The position numbers and the translations under genes were made by a program. From positions 1-55,907 of the IMG/VR virus record IMGVR_UViG_3300022752_006405: 55,907 nucleotides of DNA; one strand, given 5' to 3'. Each line of letters starts with the position of its first letter. The first letter of the stretch is position 1. The notes below the pieces were generated by a model that saw only the letters and a list, made by a program, of their open reading frames with translations, had not been told where the DNA came from and did not search any database. The stretch is from a virus. Positions 42,475 through 52,085 of the stretch are shown piece after piece.

Positions 42475-45400
42475 TCAAACACTCAGAAGTGTCTCATCTG
42501 GATTATCGCTTCTATTTCTAGCGATGCCATCATCAAAAAATGGCATGGATGATGTCGCGAATGTACTAAGGTTCTGTGTGTGGGTATCTGTTGGATTGTA
42601 AATAACGTTGGACCCTGACACAAATCTTATTTTTATTGGCTTGGCTCCACCAACTGTTACGACGTGTTGCCGAGGTTCTAGCATGTCGCGAAAATATCCA
42701 TAGTGATCAGGGCGCCATCGAGCTGAGGTGAACTCAGGCTCAATATTTGAGATTCCGTATCGATACGTCCCTGCTTTTTCATTTCTTGGTAGAGGGTCTG
42801 CCGGAGTGCTGACTGTTGCATTGCTTCCACTTCCAATTTTGTGACCGAAATTGTAAAAACCATCCGGGTCTACATTTAACCAGAACTCACGATACAGGTA
42901 TCTCGTTCGAAATATCAAGTCTCTGGTTATTAGGAGACCAAATCTCTCGGCAGTTCTATCATCGTCCGTCGCGTATATTCTACTATTCGTCTCCTCGGGC
43001 CCACCGTACCGATCGATTTGGATAAACCCTCTCGGAATATTAACATTTCTCTCTGGATCAAATTGGAACGGGAACTGATTGGCTAGAAACCCACCCCTTT
43101 CTAGAAGATCTCTTTCAAAGTCTAGCCAATCTATAGAAATTTTTTCAAAATTAGATATGTTGAAAACTTGATTGTTATACAGCTGAACATCTATGTTGGT
43201 GCTTCCGTTAAGAAAATCGGCGTAGCTTGGTAAACAGCTGTCATACGTTCTTTCCTTAGCGTCGGATAGCTTCAAAAATCTCTGCAAAGAACCTGTTATT
43301 CCTGCCTGCCCTAACGAAACTCTCGATATAACACGTCGTGACTGATCCTGGTTGGTTGTTGAGAAAGTGACTCCATCTGATAACGGGGTCGCCATACTTC
43401 CTGTAACGATGTCATCGAGATATGATCCGTAATACGAAGAAACCGGACTAATTTGGAATTGATCGAATTGAGGTTCAGCACCTATGATCTCATGAATAGA
43501 GTTTGATGATAGATCCTGGTTTAAGGTGGACTCTACATATTTTCCATCTTTTATTAAGGATCCGTACATGTTGATGTTTATGTCACCCGGTGGGAGTAGC
43601 ATGTACGAAGCAGGAGATTCGAACGCCGATGTTTCATTTCCTTCATAGTACTTGTCTGCAGGAATTCCTGCATCGATGCCTAAAACTAGTTCGTCGCCCG
43701 GGAGTAAAAGGTACGGAGATTCGTAGACAGTGGATTCGTCTATCGATGATGGTATGTAACGATACGCCGATGGTGGAAAAGCTCTATCTACCTGATCGTA
43801 GTCTAAGAGAGTTTTTGTCAGAGATCCTGATACGGTCGGATCAAAATCATCGTCAAAGCTCAGTCCCGCTCCTGTCAAATTTCTTGCGTCACGCTCATCA
43901 TTCGTGAAAATGAAATTCTCGCGTCTACGATCTAAGTTTGAAATTCCGAGCGGGGTAACTGCTGCGTTCAGCCCAGTGTGAGTTGTGTATGTGGGCGGAA
44001 GCAAAGTCCCACTCAAACCGTATGCACCTTGAAAATATTGATAAGATCCATGCGTGTTTCTCGAGCTGTAAGTTCGTCCGCCCGCCCAGAAATTCTGCAG
44101 AAGCACCGGCGCTGGACCTGGGTTACTGGGATCATTGAAGCCAGTTCCGGGCGCGCCGGGCAGAGGAAGCTTGTATGGCCAACCCCCCAGATTAAATAAA
44201 CTCGAGCCAACAGGATAAGCGGCGCCCCCTCCGTTGTAGAATGAGCATGATCCGATGAGACGTGACGTTGCTTTCAAACCCGGAGAAACAACAGAGGGAG
44301 TCATCTCAAGTCTTACTTCCCTCGTGGTGCTTCCATTGACGGGTAGTCTCACGCTAAAATTTGGTGAGTGTAACGGGAGAGCGCTGCAGGCTGCTGTATC
44401 AATCACACAGACGGATGCCGAGGCAATCAAATACCTTTTTGACGTTGAGATGTCGGTTGTACCATCGACCTCGGTAGATCCTCGTCTAGATTGCCTGTAG
44501 AGGAATACGGTGTAATTTTCCATGTCCCGTAAGTTTGGGCTACCGCCGTGAAACAGACCAACTTTCATAGAAACTGTTAGCTTCTCGAGTAAAAACGGTG
44601 ACGAGATCTTATCGCTAATTGAGAAAACTTGGGATGCTGTCGCGTGGTAAACAGACCCGTAGTGTGGTGCCTCGCCGAGTATAGTCGGGTGACCAACGCT
44701 TTCATACCCCAACGTTCCGTATGTTGCAGACGGAATTGTTGAACCAGCGATATAAACGTTGGGAGACCACGAAAACTGAAATGGAGCGTTGTAGCTCGTG
44801 TTTCCTATTGATCCTGCTATCTTTTCATAGCTAACGCACGTTGAAAAATCTCGAGAAATTCCAGTTGCAACGTCGACTGAGCCCTTGTCCTCCCACGAAC
44901 CACGCGAAGGATTGAAATAGCAGAACCCTGTGACATCTCTGCCAGCAAAAAGTCCGGTAGGATCTAGGGCGTCTCCTTTCAACGATGAGTATCTTGTTAC
45001 GTAATGGTTCTCATTATTGCTAAATCTAAAATTGACGATTGTTTTTGAGGCAATCTTTCCAGAAAGTCCTGGTACAGTTGATTCACTCGTACCAGTTAGA
45101 TAGAAACTTGAAAGATCCAAATCTTTCGAATCTTCGTTAAACGGACCGATAGTCTCAGTCGGTGAATAATGCAGATGATTAGGCTGCTGGTACGATTTTA
45201 TTGGTAGTGAGGCGCTGATATCAGACTCCTGTCCTACGATATCAACAGCCTGTGAGATGAATGAGCTTCCCCTTGGTAACATCGCAGGAAAGACTACGTT
45301 TCCAGACTCTGAGAAGATTATTGTTGTTTTATCGCTGAAGCTTGACGTCAATACGCCCGTCCGAGTGGTATCACCCGTGCGACGCGTGGTGGAGTAAGAG

Positions 45401-45507
45401 CCGGGTAGGTCATCGAGCTCACGGATCATAAGACGCGGAGAGCGTGAGATGAATCCAGACCCCGTGATGTAATTTGTTCCCGTTACTTCCTGTCTAATTC
45501 TAGGCAT
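42475..45507 (-). CDS. Large tail/baseplate-region protein of unknown function (1010 aa)
   Basis: No family recognised. The composition is typical of a beta-rich virion protein: high Ser, Thr, Tyr, Asn and Gly, few Lys, no coiled coil. Notable segments are TSGFISRSPRLMIRELDDL-like Arg-rich text near the start, NYTVFLYRQSRRGS (about 330), and LLLPGDELVLGIDAGIPADK (about 600-620), which resembles capping strands in receptor-binding domains. The C-terminal 120 residues (FRTRYLYREFWLNVDPDGFY; EFTSARWRPDHYGYFRDML) are rich in aromatics. It starts one base after the stop of the LamG protein gene. A baseplate or fibre role is inferred from its neighbours. Confidence 0.72.
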   Translation of the reverse strand: MPRIRQEVTGTNYITGSGFISRSPRLMIRELDDLPGSYSTTRRTGDTTRTGVLTSSFSDKTTIIFSESGNVVFPAMLPRGSSFISQAVDIVGQESDISASLPIKSYQQPNHLHYSPTETIGPFNEDSKDLDLSSFYLTGTSESTVPGLSGKIASKTIVNFRFSNNENHYVTRYSSLKGDALDPTGLFAGRDVTGFCYFNPSRGSWEDKGSVDVATGISRDFSTCVSYEKIAGSIGNTSYNAPFQFSWSPNVYIAGSTIPSATYGTLGYESVGHPTILGEAPHYGSVYHATASQVFSISDKISSPFLLEKLTVSMKVGLFHGGSPNLRDMENYTVFLYRQSRRGSTEVDGTTDISTSKRYLIASASVCVIDTAACSALPLHSPNFSVRLPVNGSTTREVRLEMTPSVVSPGLKATSRLIGSCSFYNGGGAAYPVGSSLFNLGGWPYKLPLPGAPGTGFNDPSNPGPAPVLLQNFWAGGRTYSSRNTHGSYQYFQGAYGLSGTLLPPTYTTHTGLNAAVTPLGISNLDRRRENFIFTNDERDARNLTGAGLSFDDDFDPTVSGSLTKTLLDYDQVDRAFPPSAYRYIPSSIDESTVYESPYLLLPGDELVLGIDAGIPADKYYEGNETSAFESPASYMLLPPGDININMYGSLIKDGKYVESTLNQDLSSNSIHEIIGAEPQFDQFQISPVSSYYGSYLDDIVTGSMATPLSDGVTFSTTNQDQSRRVISRVSLGQAGITGSLQRFLKLSDAKERTYDSCLPSYADFLNGSTNIDVQLYNNQVFNISNFEKISIDWLDFERDLLERGGFLANQFPFQFDPERNVNIPRGFIQIDRYGGPEETNSRIYATDDDRTAERFGLLITRDLIFRTRYLYREFWLNVDPDGFYNFGHKIGSGSNATVSTPADPLPRNEKAGTYRYGISNIEPEFTSARWRPDHYGYFRDMLEPRQHVVTVGGAKPIKIRFVSGSNVIYNPTDTHTQNLSTFATSSMPFFDDGIARNRSDNPDETLLSV

Positions 45508-45508
45508 C

Positions 45509-47191
45509 TTACCTCTTCATCCCTGCGTATGCAATTGAATCTGTACCCGGAGAATCCTCCAAGTTAACGAATTGACCACTGCGAGCTGATATTGATCCGC
45601 GCGGAAAAAACTGCTCCGCGGAGACCCGACCTAGAGTTGCAGGATAATTCTCAAAGTATGTGGTGCTCTGATCTGAATTCTGCAGCAGATATAACGCGTT
45701 AGCTTGATCTGAGTCTAATTCTACATTGTAAAACTCGAACGAAGCTACTTTTCCTTGAAGATCGATTGTACTGGTAGAATAAAGACTTCCGATGTACATA
45801 TCGAATGATGAATTTTTAGGTGATGTGAAAGTACCGTCAGTTGCTGTCCCGCCCGCGTCTAGATTTCCATTTACGTATACCTTCAATGCTGTGGCTGGGT
45901 CTGTCCCGCCATTGTAGGTGAGAGTAATGTGATACCAAATTCCTGTCGATAGGATGGAAGATTGAGATTGAATATATCTGTTTCCCAGAACCGTGCTGCT
46001 TGTATCATTCACTCTAAATTGCACACGTCCCGTGTTGCTTGCAATCGCGCAATACTCAGCTACTTCACCGCTACCAATTTTTGCAAATATTATCTGATTT
46101 CCAGATATCACGTTGAGTTTAAGCCAAAAGCTAATGCTAATTCCTGATCCAAGCGACGCAATTAAAGCGTTGTCATGATATATCTTAACGCGATCTAATG
46201 CTCCTACCCCAGCGTCCGTTGTCAGGTCTATACTGCCACGATTTGTGATGTATCCCGGGTAATCTCCTAGATCTACAACTGCTGCATTTTCTAATGTTCC
46301 ATCGTTTCCATTTCCCGTCTTATCGACTATCGTATCACCAGATGAAGCAGCTTCCTCAAAGTTTAGGTGCATAACGATTAAGTTTCTAAAATCATGTTCG
46401 ATCAGTGACCCATTCAAGATCGTGTAGTAAACGACGTTTGCTGGATCCCAATCTGTCAAAGTTTGATTAAACGAATAACTCTCTGTGTATGTCCCGACGT
46501 TGTAATTCTCTTGGTCTTCCCAATCTGTTCCATCCTCGAAAGGTGGAGCGAGGTCCGAAGGGTCAGAAAAAAATCCAGGTTGCGGCAGGCCCAACGTGTC
46601 CTGCTCAAAGCACTCATCTAGGTAAGGCTCCGCAGATCGATCTACGGGATAGACATAATCAACGATCAGGTTACCACGCCGACGTACGTCCTCGGCTGCA
46701 TTTGAGAGAGCAGCGCGAACGCCATGCGGTTCGTAAGGCCAGTCTATGGAGTTTCTGGATGCACGAGCACGAATTGTCAACGGCTCGATAACTCCGTCAT
46801 ATCCGTCCAAGTCCTTAGCTGATAGATTCCACAGGACCTGTGGGTAAATCAACGTTGAGCCAGCATCCTGTATGAATGAGACAGGATCGAATTTCGCCAT
46901 ATCCTCAAAAATTGTATCGTCTTTAAACTCTTTTGGAGCTCCAAAGGACAGCTCCTCACGTTCAAAGTTAGGAAACTCCTCCACCTTACCAGTACCGACG
47001 GCGGTTGTCAGATTCTCATCGTAAATCCTAACATTATCTATGCGCTGCCCATCTACAACAAGAATATTGGAGTTCAGCGGTCTGATTTTAGGCATCATCC
47101 CCTGGTATACCTGTCCGAACGTGCGTAGCTCAACGCCTTGCAGGCTACCTGATATCGATTCGTTTCCGATCGTTATCGCTTGTGATGCCAT
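45509..47191 (-). CDS. LamG-domain tail protein (560 aa)
   Basis: A clear LamG/concanavalin-A-like domain covers about 268-490. It opens VMHLNFEEAASSGDTIVDKT, then NGNDGTLENA, GISISFWLKLNVISGNQ, TGIWYHITLTYNGG and VYVNGNLDAGG, and closes GKVASFEFYNVELDSDQANA. The first 265 residues are acidic and unrecognised (LEFPNFE-like segments, NLSAKDLDGYDGVIEPLTIR). The start is ATG 47191, overlapping the stop of the preceding gene (TGATG), with AGGAGG 5 bases upstream; a TTG one codon earlier is less likely. LamG domains bind glycans or other surface ligands, so a role in host attachment is probable. Confidence 0.82.
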   Translation of the reverse strand: MASQAITIGNESISGSLQGVELRTFGQVYQGMMPKIRPLNSNILVVDGQRIDNVRIYDENLTTAVGTGKVEEFPNFEREELSFGAPKEFKDDTIFEDMAKFDPVSFIQDAGSTLIYPQVLWNLSAKDLDGYDGVIEPLTIRARASRNSIDWPYEPHGVRAALSNAAEDVRRRGNLIVDYVYPVDRSAEPYLDECFEQDTLGLPQPGFFSDPSDLAPPFEDGTDWEDQENYNVGTYTESYSFNQTLTDWDPANVVYYTILNGSLIEHDFRNLIVMHLNFEEAASSGDTIVDKTGNGNDGTLENAAVVDLGDYPGYITNRGSIDLTTDAGVGALDRVKIYHDNALIASLGSGISISFWLKLNVISGNQIIFAKIGSGEVAEYCAIASNTGRVQFRVNDTSSTVLGNRYIQSQSSILSTGIWYHITLTYNGGTDPATALKVYVNGNLDAGGTATDGTFTSPKNSSFDMYIGSLYSTSTIDLQGKVASFEFYNVELDSDQANALYLLQNSDQSTTYFENYPATLGRVSAEQFFPRGSISARSGQFVNLEDSPGTDSIAYAGMKR

Positions 47192-50100
47192 CAAAACCTC
47201 CTAATTGTACCTACAACCTGACCTAACTTTATCGTTCCGCGGAGACCTCTCCGATTATTTTCGCCGATGTAAATCCCGCTCTGTAAGTAGTTGAATTTTG
47301 ATCTTTCTAACGAGTGAGGTTCAATGACGTAATTAGAGCCTAAGAATCTCGTGTTACCTGGCATAAACTTTTCAATTAAAGCCCCCATCGATGAATCAAA
47401 CCACCTAAAGAATTCATACAGCTGCTTTAGCTTAATTTTCTCAGTTAGTCTGTTGAAGTAAACGTCTCTTAGCACGTCCAATCGCGGGTAGTCGGGTGAG
47501 AACTGAAGTTCTGGAGATCCGATTGCATCGTCAATTTCGTCCAGCGTGGCAAAGATTTTTGCGATGTCTTCATCTAAAACTCTGGTAGCAGACACTTCGA
47601 TTGAGAATCTCAGATCGTCCAGTGGAACTTCTGATCTTATCGTTTCATACGCAGGTGCCACCATGACTCCCTCACGAGCAACTTGATCGAAATCTTGAAA
47701 ACTTCTGATTCTTATCTTGTTATCCGTTTGAGCTTCATCGAACTGCATCGATATAACAGAGGACGTCAGCCTTTCATTCTGAATCACCTGTGATCCTGAT
47801 CCGAAGCCAGATCCTGTGAGATGGTATTCATTCTGAGAGTAATCGAATATTCTGATACCACCGCTCGAAGCCGACGATGTCACCTCCTGGCTGCATGCAG
47901 CATCGATTCGTAATCTCTCCCAAGAACCCGACTGATTCAATACGAAGTTGTAGTTTTTCGAAGGAGTTTCCACACCCACAGACTCAACGTTTCTAGCATG
48001 CTCTAGAAGCTCAACATCACTTAGTAATTTGGTCCAGAACCTCAGACGACCTATTTTTCCGCTAAACATGGATTCCTGGGCGTCTGCTGGAGCTGCTGTG
48101 GAATTTAGAAAATCATTTCCCGCTACATAGATTGATTGTGGACCTACGCATATGAAAGATCCGGATGTGTTGTAAGTTGAAATAGTGTCGATGACAGTCC
48201 CTTCATCGAAATATGATCCCGTAGCTTTGAAATAGTCAGATGACTCAGAGTTCTGACGTGCTGCCCAAATATAATACGACGAGCTGGGTTCATTCTCAGT
48301 TACGTTTCTTCCGAATGACACGTGCCAGATCGATCCGTCAAATATGCTGCTGCCGGTTAGCGTCAGCTGCATATGTGGAGCTGATAATGATGATGTGGTT
48401 GACACGTACAAATCTAACGATGACGTTGCGGCTCCCGCAGTAGCAACGAGATTCGCGATAACGCCTTGATTAATGCTCGGCGATGATGTTCCTGTCACGT
48501 GAAGACGTGCAAGACTCTGCACGTTTGGATGCGATACGCCCGGCTCAAATTTATAAAATGCTTCATATGACCATGAACCTGATGTGAATAATCCATCTGA
48601 AACAGTGTTTGACAAGCTTGGAAGTCCAGGCTCAACTCGAGAGGCGCTCAAATACGAGCTCGAGATGAAAGGCAGCGCATCAGGAACTCCAGTGGTAGCA
48701 TCGTAGTTAACAGTCCCCGTGAACAACGATCCGCTGAAGTTCAACATACCTTGGACGACAGATCTCTTAGTTCTGTTCGGCAATATGTAACCGTCTTTTG
48801 TGCCGCCGTATTCTTTAAACTTTAGTATGCTATCAGGCTCGATTCCTGCAGCTCTGATCAAGCTCTTGACGGCATGCAACGTTCCCTTTGACTTTAGAAC
48901 GTTTGGAAGCTCATGCAGTATCCTTCTCCAGATCGTGTTTTGAACAGTCTGATATGACACAGCGAGCTGCTCTGTCTCTGGATCAGATGATTCTCCTGTT
49001 ATGAAGCGCTCGGCGGAGACGCTTCTAAACATGTTTGGGAGCTGAATTCCATAGTAATTTGCAAGGTCGGGGAGCATCTGATCTGATACGGTACCTGAGT
49101 CTGTGTAATCCGTTGCTCTTAGCTTTGACATATGATCGATAAAGCATTTCGTCTCATCAAATTGCTTCGCCCATGTGTACAGAAGCGAGCTGATCAACTG
49201 TATGGATCCTAGCTGCGTATTTCTAGGTATAGTGTTGCCAGAACCTATTGAGCTGCCCGCTTCTCCATCTATGCTATCTAATACGTAAAACTCTTGCTCA
49301 GCCTTCAGATAATGTTGAGGTATTAGTTTCGTAATTAAGTTAGGGTTATTGGCATCGTATTGAGATGCCGATGCTAGCAATGACGAGTTAAGCGTAACAA
49401 CGTCAGGGTGATCAGGGAACAGCACGGGTGATAGATTCAGCTTCTCATACGTTAGAGGATTCTGCTCATGAGCGACTCTCTGCGATGCAGAAAAGTTTGT
49501 GATGCTGGCATGTAATCCATTCCCAGAGTGATCGATCACTGTCGAACTGTTTGTATAAGATCCTGTTGGTTCATTGAATCGATAGTGAAGCTTTAACTTC
49601 GGCTCTGGATAAACTGTGTTTCTCATGCTAGAGCTAATTTCAGATATCGATCTGTTGCGATGATAAATTCGTAAATCATCGATTGATCCTGAGAATTTTG
49701 ACGATGGTAAGAACGTGTATGTACCTGCAACGTGAGAAGATCCAGTTGCAATAGTTAATGGGCTACTTTTAAAGTCTATCTGCCCGATGTAATTCGACAC
49801 GCTGGATGATGATACAAGTTCGCCATCGACGTACAAATAAAGTCGATCGACCCCTGAATTTCTGTTGAACTGAGCTCCTAGCGAGAAAAATTGACCCTTA
49901 CTAATTTGAGTTGAAGCTGTCATGTAGGTAGAACCTGACGTGACATAAAAATCTAAATTACAAGAGCTAAGAGATACGCTTTCTGACAATGCTAGAGTGA
50001 AACCTTTATCAGAGCCGCTAATCTTTTGCAGTATGACTTGGTTGGAATTTGCAACGTCAGATACAAAAAGTTGCATTTCCAAAGTCATAGATGAGTAACC

Positions 50101-50580
50101 CGGATCTAGCTTTGGATCTCCGGATGCATCTTTTGACATTTCGGATATCTCAGCTCCCGCTGCGTCAGTTACTCTAATATGATTTGATCCATCAAAATTT
50201 AAATAACCTACACTTTTCGGTGAATTATCGTAGATGTATTTTTCAAAGCCAGTTAAAGAATCAAAAAATTCTTCCATCTCCAATCGAGTTCCGTCAAATG
50301 GAAATCTATTGAATATCGTTTCAAAAGCAACGTTAGTTTTGACCTGCGCAGAGTTAAAGAATGTGTGATTTTCAAACAATGACCAGTCGATCGGAAGCTG
50401 CTGAGTTGACTTCAGACCAGTTCCGGGAGGATCAAGTCTAAATGACGATGTCGGACTTACGCTTAAGTTTGAGATGTCGGCAGACGTAACGTCTCGTATG
50501 ACCGAGCTATTTCCATTTAGCTCTTTCATAAGTTGATCGACTGAGAATCCCCCTGCAAATAACGAGTTTGACACGATCAC
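47191..50580 (-). CDS. Large baseplate protein with two LamG domains and a tail-protein-I-like segment (1129 aa, GTG start)
   Basis: LamG 1 (about 120-310): VGYLNFDGSNHIRV, MTLEMQLFVSD, SLGAQFNRNSGVDRLYLYVD, SGSIDDLRIYHRNR. The middle (about 370-610) includes LLYTWAKQFDETKCFIDHMS and WRRILHELPNVLKSKGTLHA followed by VKSLIRAAGIEPDSILKFKEYGG. This matches the 'LKSKGT...IRALI...GI...EYGG' pattern of phage tail proteins that join the wedge to fibres. LamG 2 (about 660-850): WSYEAFYKFEPG, IWHVSFGRNVT, GKIGRLRFWTKLLSD. The C-terminal 230 residues are helical. The GTG start overlaps the previous stop (GTGA). It probably occupies the place of a large T4 wedge protein and displays ligand-binding domains. 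Confidence 0.82.
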   Translation of the reverse strand: MIVSNSLFAGGFSVDQLMKELNGNSSVIRDVTSADISNLSVSPTSSFRLDPPGTGLKSTQQLPIDWSLFENHTFFNSAQVKTNVAFETIFNRFPFDGTRLEMEEFFDSLTGFEKYIYDNSPKSVGYLNFDGSNHIRVTDAAGAEISEMSKDASGDPKLDPGYSSMTLEMQLFVSDVANSNQVILQKISGSDKGFTLALSESVSLSSCNLDFYVTSGSTYMTASTQISKGQFFSLGAQFNRNSGVDRLYLYVDGELVSSSSVSNYIGQIDFKSSPLTIATGSSHVAGTYTFLPSSKFSGSIDDLRIYHRNRSISEISSSMRNTVYPEPKLKLHYRFNEPTGSYTNSSTVIDHSGNGLHASITNFSASQRVAHEQNPLTYEKLNLSPVLFPDHPDVVTLNSSLLASASQYDANNPNLITKLIPQHYLKAEQEFYVLDSIDGEAGSSIGSGNTIPRNTQLGSIQLISSLLYTWAKQFDETKCFIDHMSKLRATDYTDSGTVSDQMLPDLANYYGIQLPNMFRSVSAERFITGESSDPETEQLAVSYQTVQNTIWRRILHELPNVLKSKGTLHAVKSLIRAAGIEPDSILKFKEYGGTKDGYILPNRTKRSVVQGMLNFSGSLFTGTVNYDATTGVPDALPFISSSYLSASRVEPGLPSLSNTVSDGLFTSGSWSYEAFYKFEPGVSHPNVQSLARLHVTGTSSPSINQGVIANLVATAGAATSSLDLYVSTTSSLSAPHMQLTLTGSSIFDGSIWHVSFGRNVTENEPSSSYYIWAARQNSESSDYFKATGSYFDEGTVIDTISTYNTSGSFICVGPQSIYVAGNDFLNSTAAPADAQESMFSGKIGRLRFWTKLLSDVELLEHARNVESVGVETPSKNYNFVLNQSGSWERLRIDAACSQEVTSSASSGGIRIFDYSQNEYHLTGSGFGSGSQVIQNERLTSSVISMQFDEAQTDNKIRIRSFQDFDQVAREGVMVAPAYETIRSEVPLDDLRFSIEVSATRVLDEDIAKIFATLDEIDDAIGSPELQFSPDYPRLDVLRDVYFNRLTEKIKLKQLYEFFRWFDSSMGALIEKFMPGNTRFLGSNYVIEPHSLERSKFNYLQSGIYIGENNRRGLRGTIKLGQVVGTIRRF

Positions 50581-52085
50581 TCCACCGTAAATCTAACGTT
50601 TTTGTCTTCAACAATATACTCAGACCCCCTATCGATGACCAGATAGTCGATCGTAAGCAGTCTACCTTTCGGAAGTCCGTCGGTATGTAAATCAAAGAAT
50701 AATCCGCTAGAATCGGAAGAGAGTCTCGTACCGTTGTGCTGCCGCTCAAACGGAACGTACACGTTTCCTTCTATATCCTTCACGCGGAAGTAAGTCTCTG
50801 GCGTTGAACTTACGGTGGGTTTTGGAATTCTTGATGACGATGGTTCGTAATTCGAATCGTACGAGAACAATCTAACTCGATGTAAGCTGTTCACATTGTA
50901 CTTGCTCTTCACATTCGTTGAATACATCCTAAGTTGCCGTGGAACAGCATCGAAAGTTGTTCTGGTAGGAAGAGAGCAAGTAAGAAATGTTGAGACAAAA
51001 GTTACGCTGTTGTCGAGTGATTTCCACTTTTCGCTAAATACAATCGATCCAGACGCTGTGATATGATCAGCAAGTGTTAACGAGCCGCTGACCACAGATG
51101 AGTTCTGCGCTGAAATATAGAATGATCCGCTGTAAGAGCCTGTTACAAAATTTGATCCCACCATCTGCTGCGAAGCTGTGACAGTGGTGCTGAACGATCC
51201 GGTGGATAGAACTATGTGCAGGCACTGATTCCCAACGATCGGCGCTGACGCTGACAGAAGGTTGGCTTGACTAGAACCTACAAAATTTCTAAGGTACAGC
51301 GTTCCTGTTGCATCGAACGTTGCGCCAGCGTGAGCATCGAAAATTGAGCTATCACTGTGAACTTCTAAGCGCGGACGCAGATGTTGCTGCGTAACGTGAC
51401 GAGATGCAAATCTCTTTACGAATCGAGTTGTAGTGTCAGATTCCTGGCTCGAAGTGAACGATAAGATGAAACCATTATCTGGTATGATACCAGAGATCGT
51501 GGCTGATAACACGTCGCTAACGTCAACGAAAAGTTCCTCGTTTCCATCGATAAATACTTGCTTACTCTCAAGCGATCTCAGCCCTTGGCCATCGAATAGA
51601 TTACCGGACGCGTAATAGTCTATGCCTGCATCGCCAACAGTGCCCGAGGAGTATGCGCCTGATATCGTCCACGTTGATCCAATTGAGGAACTCAGGTAAT
51701 TAGCAGCTCCGACATCAGAAAACGCTGATACGTCTCTGCCTTCTCCCTCTTCGAAAGATTTTGCAAGCGGAAAAATTGAAATGGTAAAATCGCGCGGAAC
51801 TGGTAAATTCGACTCTATCGGCAGCAGTCTGATTTTAGCTCGAAAATTTGATGAATTCAAATCAAGAGAGCTTGACGCCAGTTCTTTTACTCTTTCTAAG
51901 TCGAATTTTAATAAAATTCGAGAAAGCTCAACATGATATCCAGTCGATCCGGACAGCGTTTCATCGTAGAGCTTAAATAAGTCAAGAGTGCCAGCTCGGC
52001 CGACGTTCGCATCCTCAACTCGGGATCCGTCAACTATCTTATTGGTAATGTATGTATCAGCGGATGCTGTAGCGATGATGTACAT
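50577..52085 (-). CDS. CBM96/DNRLRE-like baseplate-region protein (502 aa)
   Basis: Residues about 1-245 follow the pattern of the beta-sandwich carbohydrate-binding CBM96/DNRLRE type: ATASADTYITNKIVDG, N-x-G-x-A-G-TLDLFKLYDE, HVELSRILLKFDLERV, FRAKIRLLPIES, and a later FILSFTSSQESD with RPRLEVH. The middle is Ser/Thr-rich strand repeats (LSTGSFSTTVTASQQM, then FVTGSYSGSFYISAQNSSVV). The C-terminal part has FFDLHTDGLPKGRLLTIDYL. The ATG shares a base with the gp6 stop (TAATG). Family assignment is by pattern and uncertain. It follows gp6, where T4 has gp7/gp8, but is not similar to either as far as I can see. Confidence 0.6.
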   Translation of the reverse strand: MYIIATASADTYITNKIVDGSRVEDANVGRAGTLDLFKLYDETLSGSTGYHVELSRILLKFDLERVKELASSSLDLNSSNFRAKIRLLPIESNLPVPRDFTISIFPLAKSFEEGEGRDVSAFSDVGAANYLSSSIGSTWTISGAYSSGTVGDAGIDYYASGNLFDGQGLRSLESKQVFIDGNEELFVDVSDVLSATISGIIPDNGFILSFTSSQESDTTTRFVKRFASRHVTQQHLRPRLEVHSDSSIFDAHAGATFDATGTLYLRNFVGSSQANLLSASAPIVGNQCLHIVLSTGSFSTTVTASQQMVGSNFVTGSYSGSFYISAQNSSVVSGSLTLADHITASGSIVFSEKWKSLDNSVTFVSTFLTCSLPTRTTFDAVPRQLRMYSTNVKSKYNVNSLHRVRLFSYDSNYEPSSSRIPKPTVSSTPETYFRVKDIEGNVYVPFERQHNGTRLSSDSSGLFFDLHTDGLPKGRLLTIDYLVIDRGSEYIVEDKNVRFTVE

